The notes beneath the pieces were generated by a model. That model made no database searches and was not told the origin of the DNA. It saw only the letters and a list, made by a program, of their open reading frames with translations. A stretch of 23,355 bases of DNA from Firmicutes bacterium UBA5388 (GTDB lineage Bacteria; Bacillota; UBA4882; UBA10575): NCBI GenBank assembly GCA_002409975.1, contig DHOO01000007.1, positions 1-23,355 of the forward strand. Direction: 5' to 3'. A program made the translations under genes and the position numbers. Positions 1-6,276 of the stretch are shown one piece after another. Position 1 is the stretch's first letter. The number at the start of each line of letters is the position of its first letter.

Positions 1-165
1 GACCAGCGACGAGTATCGAGAGCATTTTCTAAGTAGTCGCTCACGCTGGCTACCGCCCGCACACATGAATGATGAAAATATAAGCCAGGTGAGTCGACAA
101 GCCCTGGAGGGATTTTCTTACTGCATACTCCTCATATTGGAATTTATGAAAAACCAAAAACACAG

Positions 166-192
166 TCATCACCATGTAATTGATGGTGATGA
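166..192 (+). other. Perfect 10-bp inverted repeat upstream of the anSME gene
   Basis: The arms TCATCACCAT (166-175) and ATGGTGATGA (183-192) are exactly complementary around a 7-nt loop. There is no T-tract directly after it, but a second, terminator-like hairpin starts 7 nt downstream. The two could form a tandem RNA structure in a leader or read-through transcript. No known riboswitch class was recognised. Confidence 0.4.
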
Positions 193-198
193 ATCTCG

Positions 199-231
199 AA
201 AAGAGGCTCCGGCTTCTTTTTATCTATTTTT
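199..231 (+). terminator. Rho-independent terminator-like hairpin upstream of anSME
   Basis: The stem AAAAGAGGC (199-207) pairs with GCTTCTTTT (212-220), including one G-T wobble, around a 4-nt loop. It is followed by a T-rich stretch (221-231). On the plus strand it would end a transcript entering from the left edge, or act as an attenuator ahead of the anSME gene. There is no recognisable plus-strand gene between the window edge and this hairpin. Confidence 0.45.
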
Positions 232-273
232 TCAAAACGTATATTTAGGCAGATGGAGATGCAATTTAAATAT

Positions 274-279
274 TATAAT
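274..279 (+). promoter_or_regulatory. Candidate -10 element for the anSME gene
   Basis: A perfect TATAAT lies 51 nt before the anSME start codon, downstream of the terminator-like hairpin at 199-231. No convincing -35 hexamer sits 16-18 nt upstream. If real, the promoter is weak or needs an activator. The gene's ribosome-binding site (GGTGGAG, 315-321) is well spaced. Confidence 0.3.
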
Positions 280-329
280 TCACTTGGGCTGTCGTTCAGC
301 AAAACCTATGTAAAGGTGGAGTTATTCAA

Positions 330-1451
330 ATGCCTCCAATCAGTTTGCTGATTAAACCTGCTTCAAGCAATTGTAATCTATGGTGTAAATACTGTTTTTA
401 CCATTCTATAGCTAAGAGTAGGCAGATCGATTCTTATGGCACGATGGACATTAAAACATTGGAAGCCCTTGTAAGAAAAGCACTGGCTTATACCGATTAT
501 ACATGTACTTTTGTGTTTCAGGGTGGGGAACCTACACTCATAGGTCTCGGTTTTTTCCAAAAACTGATTGCGTTTGAAGAGAAATATAATATTAAAAAAG
601 TAAAAATAAACCATGCAATTCAGACTAATGGTATGATTATCGATAATGAATGGGCAAAATTCTTTGCCGAGAATAAATTTTTAGTAGGGCTTTCGCTTGA
701 TGGACCGAAGGATATTCATGATTCTTACAGAGTAAGACCAGACGGGAAAGGTTCCTTTTTGCGTATTATGGAAACAGTAAACTATTTTAATGAATATAAC
801 GTTGAATACAACATTCTTTCTGTAGTAACTGCTCAAGTAGCGAGACATATTAATAGAATCTACAACTTTTATAAAAAGCATGATTTCAGGCATTTACAGT
901 TTATACCATGCCTTGATCCGCTTAGTGAACAACCGGGAGGATATGAATACTCGTTAACTCCTGAAAGGTATGCTTATTTTCTAAAAACATTGTTTGATCG
1001 ATGGTATTTTGATGTAGTCAAAGGGAATTTGATAAACATTAGATATTTCGATAATCTTGTCGGAATAGCGATGGGGTTTAAGCCCGAAGCATGTGGAATG
1101 TCAGGCGTCTGCTCCTGCCAGTTTGTTGTCGAAGCAAATGGGGGAGTTTATCCATGTGACTTCTATGTTATTGATCAATGGTATCTTGGTAATTTGAGGT
1201 GTTCTTCCTTTGAAAAGATAAGAAATTCAAAGGTAACCAAGACATTCATAGAAGGATCAAAGTATATAGACCCTAAATGTAAGGAATGTAAATGGTTTAT
1301 CCTATGCTGGGGAGGCTGCAGAAGGGACAGGGAACCGTTTGAGCAAAATAAACCATTATTGAATCATTATTGCCTGACTTACATGGAATTCTTTGAGTAT
1401 GCGGGTGATAGAATATTTGAACTGGCAAGAGCGTTTTCGCAGCGACGATAA
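330..1451 (+). CDS. Anaerobic sulfatase-maturating enzyme (radical SAM/SPASM)
   Basis: This enzyme oxidises the active-site cysteine (or serine) of a sulfatase to C-alpha-formylglycine, using S-adenosylmethionine and iron-sulfur clusters without oxygen. The radical-SAM motif CX3CX2C is at C15, C19 and C22, with GGEP at 65-68. The SPASM region carries C255, C261, C276, C317, C320, C326, C330 and C348, the set expected to hold two auxiliary 4Fe-4S clusters. D277, directly after C276, matches the proposed catalytic base of the Clostridium perfringens enzyme, and the spacing and 373-aa length are like that enzyme. A GGTGGAG ribosome-binding site supports the ATG at 330. It converges on the sulfatase gene at 1583-2908, its obvious substrate. 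Arginine codons are mostly AGA/AGG, unlike the housekeeping genes to the right, which hints at separate acquisition. The cofactor chemistry is known from the family; the pairing is inferred from adjacency. Confidence 0.95.
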   Translation: MPPISLLIKPASSNCNLWCKYCFYHSIAKSRQIDSYGTMDIKTLEALVRKALAYTDYTCTFVFQGGEPTLIGLGFFQKLIAFEEKYNIKKVKINHAIQTNGMIIDNEWAKFFAENKFLVGLSLDGPKDIHDSYRVRPDGKGSFLRIMETVNYFNEYNVEYNILSVVTAQVARHINRIYNFYKKHDFRHLQFIPCLDPLSEQPGGYEYSLTPERYAYFLKTLFDRWYFDVVKGNLINIRYFDNLVGIAMGFKPEACGMSGVCSCQFVVEANGGVYPCDFYVIDQWYLGNLRCSSFEKIRNSKVTKTFIEGSKYIDPKCKECKWFILCWGGCRRDREPFEQNKPLLNHYCLTYMEFFEYAGDRIFELARAFSQRR

Positions 1452-1523
1452 ATTATTGATCTACACCGCCGCAAGCCGCAGTTAATTTCTGATACCATTT
1501 ATAATAATATTACTTTAGGAAAT

Positions 1524-1546
1524 AAACAGGAGATTACTTCTGTTTT
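1524..1546. terminator. Possible terminator between convergent anSME and sulfatase genes
   Basis: AAACAGGAG (1524-1532) and CTTCTGTTT (1537-1545) form a 9-bp stem with one G-T wobble and an ATTA loop. Short T-rich stretches flank it on both strands. It lies in the 131-nt gap between the two convergent stop codons, where a bidirectional terminator would be expected. The T-tracts are short, so the call is moderate. Confidence 0.4.
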
Positions 1547-1582
1547 AAAGAATGTTTGTTTTGATTCCGATCTGAAACGGTT

Positions 1583-2908
1583 TCAATTTTGAGGTAAAAT
1601 AACCGGTACTGGTTCACCTGCCTCTTTCATGCGCCGCTTTAATATTTGCTTCAAGTTTTCTCTGACATTTTTATATTTTGCATCTGTAACAAGGTTATTT
1701 TTCTCAAAGGGGTCATTTTCCAGATCGTAGAGACAGTCTTCAACATATGTGTCACTCCATGAATCATTCCATCCATCCTTATCCAATGCTCTGACAGAGT
1801 ACTTCCATTTTTTGGTCCTTACAGCTCTTCCAACTTGGCTTTCACTTATCTGCAGAAAGACCTCCTGAGGCCAATTCTGAACATCGCTTTTAAGCAGTTC
1901 CTGAAGTGGCCTTCCTTTCATCTGAGCCGGTTTTTCTATTCCGGCGCAGGCAAGTAGTGTGGGAGGAATATCAATAAGGCTTACAAGTTCATTAATAACC
2001 CTACCGCCCTCAAAACCGGGCCCCCACGCAATCATAGGGATTCTTATACATCCGTCGTGGCATGAACGCTTGTATTCATTGTTTCTTGTTTTAAAGTGTG
2101 AACCATGGTCGCTTGTATATATTACGACCGTATTATCATCTATTTCCTGGTCTTTTAAAGCATTCATTAGCTTCCTTACATTATAGTCGAGGCTGTGGCA
2201 GCATCCCAAATAATCTGGGTAGTTCTCTCTCCAATCACCTGCCGTTCCTTTAAGGTCTCCAGGTTCTTCATAATCCTTAAACTTTTCCTTTGAGCCCTCC
2301 GGCCCCTCATACCTGTTCCTGTCGTTCTGATGATGGGGCTCTATATGCGATAGGAATATAAAAAACGGTTTTTTATTGTTGCGGTTTTTTATAAAATCAA
2401 CGGCAAAATCGGTTATACAGTCCGGCCTGTAGCCTTTAAAATCAACTCTCTTCATATTTTCATCATATACATATCCATTATAGCCATGAGATGTAAATTC
2501 CAGAACATCAGCAGTTCTGTAGTAACCGTCATATCCCCCCCTTCGCTCAGGAGGAATGGGTTTTGTCTTGTAGTCCATCTCTTCTCCCGTAGATGCAAGA
2601 TGCCACTTTCCCATATAGGCAACTTCATACCCGGCCTCCTTATAATAATGGGCCAAGGTTTTTTCGTTTAATGGCAGGGCAATATCATTTCTGTAACATC
2701 CTATTTCGGTAGCATACTTTCCTGTCTGTATACATGCCCTTGCCGGCCCGCACACAGGCTGACATGTGAAAGCGTTCTCAAAACGTATACCATTTTTTGC
2801 AAGCCTGTCCAGATTAGGAGTTACGTTAAGCTTCTGGCCGTAACAGCCTACAGTATCCCATCTTTGTTGATCTGAAAAGAAAAATATCACATTTGGTTTT
2901 TGCGGCAT
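1583..2908 (-). CDS. Cytosolic Cys-type sulfatase (type I, formylglycine-dependent)
   Basis: The gene encodes a 441-aa member of the alkaline-phosphatase-like sulfatase family, which hydrolyses sulfate esters (or N-sulfates) on an organic substrate. The signature CGPAR begins at C53 and continues to TGKY at 62-65; C53 is the residue converted to formylglycine. Other family residues visible are D13 in the N-terminal SDQQR metal-binding segment, K101 and H103 in GKWHL, D267 and H268 in TSDHG, and K280 and H284 before the conserved IPMI. The N-terminus begins directly with the family's first beta strand and has no signal peptide, so the enzyme should act in the cytoplasm. AAAGGG upstream is a reasonable ribosome-binding site. 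It lies downstream of two sugar permease genes on the same strand after a 118-nt gap and faces its likely activator. The substrate cannot be told from sequence alone; sulfated sugars are the natural guess from context. Confidence 0.93.
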   Translation of the reverse strand: MPQKPNVIFFFSDQQRWDTVGCYGQKLNVTPNLDRLAKNGIRFENAFTCQPVCGPARACIQTGKYATEIGCYRNDIALPLNEKTLAHYYKEAGYEVAYMGKWHLASTGEEMDYKTKPIPPERRGGYDGYYRTADVLEFTSHGYNGYVYDENMKRVDFKGYRPDCITDFAVDFIKNRNNKKPFFIFLSHIEPHHQNDRNRYEGPEGSKEKFKDYEEPGDLKGTAGDWRENYPDYLGCCHSLDYNVRKLMNALKDQEIDDNTVVIYTSDHGSHFKTRNNEYKRSCHDGCIRIPMIAWGPGFEGGRVINELVSLIDIPPTLLACAGIEKPAQMKGRPLQELLKSDVQNWPQEVFLQISESQVGRAVRTKKWKYSVRALDKDGWNDSWSDTYVEDCLYDLENDPFEKNNLVTDAKYKNVRENLKQILKRRMKEAGEPVPVILPQN

Positions 2909-2953
2909 ATTATCTATCCCTTTCTTAATGCGCAGTAATATAAGAAACGTCTC

Positions 2954-2991
2954 TAGGGTTTAGTATATAATTACCCTATTTATTATTTAAA
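2954..2991 (-). promoter_or_regulatory. Candidate sulfatase promoter inside an inverted repeat
   Basis: On the minus strand TATACT (plus 2962-2967) differs from the sigma-A -10 consensus at one base, with a weak -35 (TTTAAA, plus 2986-2991) 18 nt upstream. The -10 lies between the inverted arms TAGGGT (2954-2959) and ACCCTA (2973-2978), an arrangement suited to a repressor or other dimeric regulator. The 118-nt gap before the sulfatase fits a separate transcript start about 45 nt before its ATG. Confidence 0.35.
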
Positions 2992-3026
2992 GTAATAATT
3001 TCACTACTACTGAATCATATAACAAC

Positions 3027-3854
3027 TTATTCTTTGACCGCTCCCATCACCAGCCCGGAGATCATATGTTTCTGGAGGAAAATGAATACCAATAAAATAG
3101 GAAGCGACGCCACAACTGAAGCCGCCATCACTTTCGCCCAGTCGTAATTGTATTCCCCCAAATACGCCAAGGCAATTCCCGGGGCCAGGGTCCTTAGTTC
3201 CATCTTACTGACCAGGGTCAGCCCCCATAAGAAGTCATCCCAAGAAATTAGAAAGGCATAGATGCTAATGGCTAAGATCCCCGGTTTAACTAATGGCAAA
3301 ATGATCTGAAACAAGGTTTGAATACGACCGCACCCATCGATAGATGCCGCTTCTTCCAGGGACCTAGGAATGGTGTCAAAAAAACCTTTTAATACCCATA
3401 TACTTAACGGTAAAGCATTAGTGGCGCAAGCTAAAATCAAAGCCGTATAAGTATTTAACAGATGTAGTTTATGGTAAAGGGCGTAGAGGGCAATCATTAA
3501 CGCCACCGCAGGAAACATCTGTGTTGACAGGAAAACAAGTTGTAGGAAAGAACTACCCCGAAATTTAAATCTGGAAAAGGAATAACTAGCAAGGGCTGCA
3601 AGTATCATAGAGAGAAAGGTCGTCCCAAAGGCTACAATTCCGGTGTTTTTATAAAAAACCAAAAATTTATGATCGGATAGAATAGTGGTAAAGTTCTCCA
3701 AGGTCAGTTTGAACGGATTCCATTCTGGTGGCATTTTCAACAAGAGAGCGTTTGGTTTGAGCGCCGTTAGAATCATCCAATAGATCGGGGCTAAAAATAG
3801 AACTAGGAGGATAAGCAAGAGAATATTCAGTAACAAATGGGATCGGTCTTTCAT
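3027..3854 (-). CDS. ABC sugar transporter permease, MalG type
   Basis: This is the second inner-membrane permease of a carbohydrate-uptake ABC importer (CUT1, binding-protein-dependent). The 275-aa protein has about six hydrophobic segments, starting near residue 10, and an EAA loop reading EEAASIDGCGR, where the cytoplasmic ATPase docks. I chose the ATG at 3854 because GAGGTGAG lies just upstream. A GTG at 3863 in the same frame would sit inside that ribosome-binding site. It follows the MalF-type gene after a 17-nt gap, so the two are translated from one mRNA. No ATPase gene is present here, so a shared MsmX/MsmK-type ATPase elsewhere is likely (inference). Confidence 0.93.
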   Translation of the reverse strand: MKDRSHLLLNILLLILLVLFLAPIYWMILTALKPNALLLKMPPEWNPFKLTLENFTTILSDHKFLVFYKNTGIVAFGTTFLSMILAALASYSFSRFKFRGSSFLQLVFLSTQMFPAVALMIALYALYHKLHLLNTYTALILACATNALPLSIWVLKGFFDTIPRSLEEAASIDGCGRIQTLFQIILPLVKPGILAISIYAFLISWDDFLWGLTLVSKMELRTLAPGIALAYLGEYNYDWAKVMAASVVASLPILLVFIFLQKHMISGLVMGAVKE

Positions 3855-3871
3855 CAATCTCACCTCGTATT

Positions 3872-4813
3872 TTAATCCTGGAAAGCTTCTTTTTTGCTTA
3901 AGATCCGGTTATAGGTCACGGTAAAGACCACTAAAAATACCAACCATAACACCCCGACGGCCGCCCCTTTGCCTAAATTGAATTGCATAAAAGCAGCTTC
4001 ATAGGTGTAAATCGCTAAGGTGGTGGTGGCTCGTACCGGTCCTCCTCCGGTCATCACGAAAAACAGGGCGAACATTTGAAAGTTAGTGATGATTGAGCTT
4101 AAGATCACCGTTTTTAAAACCCCCATAATACACGGTATGGTTACGTTAAAAAACCTTTGGCTGGAAGAAGCGCCATCAATTACTGCCGCTTCTTCGAGAT
4201 CACGGGGGACTGTTTGTAAAGCCGCCAGAATCATAACCATCATTAAAGGGGTTTGTTTCCAAACGGAGGCTACTATGACCGCGGGCATAGCCGTATTAAG
4301 CTCTCCAAGCCAGTTAACATGACGGCTGATCAGATCGCAGGTCTGTAAAAGATAATTAAAAATTCCATATTGAGGCTGATAAATCCAAAGCCAAACTACT
4401 GCCGCTACTAATGTCGGAAAAGTCCAAGGCAGAAAGAAGAGACCTCGCAGAAAATTCCGGGATTTTATTTCCCGGTTTAACAGTAACGCGATCGTAAAAC
4501 CAATTACCAGATTTAGGGATACGGTAACCACCACATAATAGAAGGTCCGCAGAAAGGCAAATAACAACTCCGGATCGGTAAATAACAATTGGTAATTGGC
4601 AAAGTTGTTCCATTTAATTTGGTTCATATTTAATAGACTATAGTTATGGAAACTCATCCTTATTACTTCCAGCAGTGGGAGGACGATGGTCAGGCACAGC
4701 ATTAACGCCGCCGGTAAAATTAGACCGATGGCAAAAAGCTTATCATAGAAGAGTTTTCCAAAGAAATATTTATTACTATTTAGATCAAATTTGATTACCA
4801 GTTTGCTCTTCAT
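3872..4813 (-). CDS. ABC sugar transporter permease, MalF type
   Basis: This is the first permease of the carbohydrate importer. The 313-aa protein has about six membrane segments, the first near residues 26-48, and the EAA motif EEAAVIDGASS in the last cytoplasmic loop. The ATG at 4813 is preferred because AGAGGG lies 7 nt upstream. An in-frame ATG at 4870 would add 19 residues encoded by the arm of a large hairpin and has no ribosome-binding site. It lies between the binding-protein gene (after an 81-nt gap containing the hairpin) and the MalG-type gene. The family (MalF/UgpA/LacF-like) is clear; the transported sugar is not. Confidence 0.93.
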   Translation of the reverse strand: MKSKLVIKFDLNSNKYFFGKLFYDKLFAIGLILPAALMLCLTIVLPLLEVIRMSFHNYSLLNMNQIKWNNFANYQLLFTDPELLFAFLRTFYYVVVTVSLNLVIGFTIALLLNREIKSRNFLRGLFFLPWTFPTLVAAVVWLWIYQPQYGIFNYLLQTCDLISRHVNWLGELNTAMPAVIVASVWKQTPLMMVMILAALQTVPRDLEEAAVIDGASSSQRFFNVTIPCIMGVLKTVILSSIITNFQMFALFFVMTGGGPVRATTTLAIYTYEAAFMQFNLGKGAAVGVLWLVFLVVFTVTYNRILSKKEAFQD

Positions 4814-4843
4814 GGTTGACACCCTCTTAAACCGTTTTGTTAG

Positions 4844-4880
4844 TATCAAGCTGGTGATTGATGCTATCACCAGCTTGATA
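4844..4880 (-). other. Perfect 15-bp hairpin between binding-protein and permease genes
   Basis: Arms 4844-4858 (TATCAAGCTGGTGAT) and 4866-4880 are exact reverse complements around a 7-nt loop. On the minus-strand transcript no U-tract follows, so a full terminator is unlikely. Similar hairpins after binding-protein genes in other sugar operons (for example malE-malF) protect the upstream mRNA and lower permease expression. The same role is inferred here. Confidence 0.75.
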
Positions 4881-4894
4881 GACCAGTTAGTCGA

Positions 4895-6169
4895 TCATTC
4901 CTGATAAAGTGCTTTGATTTTTGCCTCAGTCTCGGCTAGGACTTTACCGACATCCTCTTTCCCCACCGTAACTCTTTCCAAGGCTTTGGTCATTTCCAAC
5001 ATGGCATTGTCAAACATTGGATTTGTTGCGGGGAGTGGGCGTGCCGTCTCGGATTGCTTGTTGAAAACTTTCATATAATCGTCTTCGTTCATCTCCGGTA
5101 AGGCAGCGATTGACTTCCGGGCTGATAATACGGCTTGGTCTTGATGATACATCACCATTGCCTTTTTACTAAGTAAAAATTCAACAAGCGCGGCTGCTTC
5201 CTTTTGATGCTTGGAAGATTGGGTAATCGCTAATTCATGCTCGGTAAAAACGGTCTCGCTCGCGCCGGTTTTACCGATCGGAACGATAGTTACTCCCATA
5301 ATCTGATCAAAGTCCGTACCTTTACCGCTAATTGTACGAAAGGCGCCACGACCCATATCACCATCAAAGACCATTCCTACCTGACCACCGGCAAACAGAC
5401 CCCGAACATCCTTTTGTTCAATTCCGGCTGGAGCGATACCTTGATCAATCATTAATTTGATAAAGGTAAAAGCTTCTTTAGTTCCGGAATTATTCAAAGC
5501 TACTTTTCCTTTTTTATCAAGGAAATAACCGCCATAGGAGTAGATAATCCCATTAAAGACAGTGCCGGCATGGGCGACTTTGGCGGAAGCAATTGCTAAG
5601 CCATAAATCTTGTTTCCCCCGCGATCTTTACCCAAAGCAGCAATTTTTTTAGCATAATCAATCATTTGCTCCCAGGTTGCTGGAGGTTTTTCCGGATCTA
5701 AACCGGCTTGTTTAAAAAGTTCTTTATTATAAAACAAGGCGATGGGGTGAGGAGCCCAGGAGATGGCCTTCACTTCCCCGTTAAAGGTTGTTCCTTGCAG
5801 ATTGTTAGGGAAAATATCGGCAATGGTAGTACTGGAAAGCAGGCCTTTAAGAGGGGCCAGAGCTTTGGCGCCGTTAAAAGCCACCATCATCTGGGAGTTT
5901 CCCATAATAACATCAGGAGCATCTCCCGAGCTATTCATAATCAGTACTTGGTCCTTATACTGATTAAAGGGGATACCAACGGTTTCAACTTTGATTTTAG
6001 GGTTTTGTTTTTCAAATTCGGCGATCATTTGTTTGAAGATATTTTGGGTGGCCGCTTCCATCTCCAACCAGTTGGACATTCGTATGCTGACTGGACCGGA
6101 CGCATAACTGATGTTAAATAAACCAATACCCAGGGAGAAAACCAGGACTAAGAGTAAAACCTTTTTCAT
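4895..6169 (-). CDS. Extracytoplasmic sugar-binding protein of ABC importer
   Basis: The gene encodes a 424-aa solute-binding protein of the MalE/UgpB type (family 1 extracellular binding protein), which captures the saccharide outside the inner membrane and delivers it to the two permeases downstream. Residues 1-23 form a Sec signal peptide: KK, a hydrophobic core, then S-Y-A before the likely cut. There is no lipobox cysteine; in fact the whole protein contains no cysteine. The mature part begins with a beta strand and a binding cleft typical of the family, including APDVIMG near residue 85 and aromatic stretches. GAAGGAGG sits just upstream of the ATG. It is first in the transporter transcription unit. 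Soluble export instead of lipid anchoring suggests a periplasm, hence an outer membrane (inference). The ligand is unknown, but the downstream sulfatase suggests a sulfated sugar. Confidence 0.92.
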   Translation of the reverse strand: MKKVLLLVLVFSLGIGLFNISYASGPVSIRMSNWLEMEAATQNIFKQMIAEFEKQNPKIKVETVGIPFNQYKDQVLIMNSSGDAPDVIMGNSQMMVAFNGAKALAPLKGLLSSTTIADIFPNNLQGTTFNGEVKAISWAPHPIALFYNKELFKQAGLDPEKPPATWEQMIDYAKKIAALGKDRGGNKIYGLAIASAKVAHAGTVFNGIIYSYGGYFLDKKGKVALNNSGTKEAFTFIKLMIDQGIAPAGIEQKDVRGLFAGGQVGMVFDGDMGRGAFRTISGKGTDFDQIMGVTIVPIGKTGASETVFTEHELAITQSSKHQKEAAALVEFLLSKKAMVMYHQDQAVLSARKSIAALPEMNEDDYMKVFNKQSETARPLPATNPMFDNAMLEMTKALERVTVGKEDVGKVLAETEAKIKALYQE

Positions 6170-6211
6170 CTTATTTCCTCCTTCTAAAAGATATTTTAAA
6201 GCTTAATTATC

Positions 6212-6217
6212 ATTATA
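6212..6217 (-). promoter_or_regulatory. Candidate -10 element for the sugar-binding-protein operon
   Basis: The minus strand has a perfect TATAAT (plus 6212-6217) about 43 nt before the binding-protein ATG. The -35 position at 17-bp spacing falls within the T-tract of the upstream terminator and is poor, as expected for a promoter that needs an activator. The adjacent AraC-type response regulator is the obvious candidate. Confidence 0.45.
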
Positions 6218-6230
6218 TTTCAATTGCATT

Positions 6231-6262
6231 AAAAAAAAAATAACCCGATCTTTAGATTGGGT
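6231..6262 (-). terminator. Rho-independent terminator after the response regulator gene
   Basis: Arms 6243-6250 and 6255-6262 (plus ACCCGATC and GATTGGGT) form an 8-bp stem with one imperfect pair and a 4-nt loop. On the minus strand it is followed by TA and ten T residues (6231-6240). It lies 15 nt after the response regulator stop codon and before the binding-protein gene. The plus-strand side is also T-rich, so it may work both ways. It splits the regulatory genes from the transporter genes into separate transcripts. Confidence 0.8.
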
Positions 6263-6276
6263 CTTATTTTTTTGTT

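Noticed and set aside
65..313. Plus-strand frame of 82 codons ahead of the anSME gene
   Set aside because: It has no ribosome-binding site, runs through two hairpins and a terminator-like T-tract, and its product resembles nothing I recognise.
4844..4880. The hairpin as a Rho-independent terminator
   Set aside because: No U-tract follows the stem on the transcribed strand, and the permease genes downstream have no other clear promoter.
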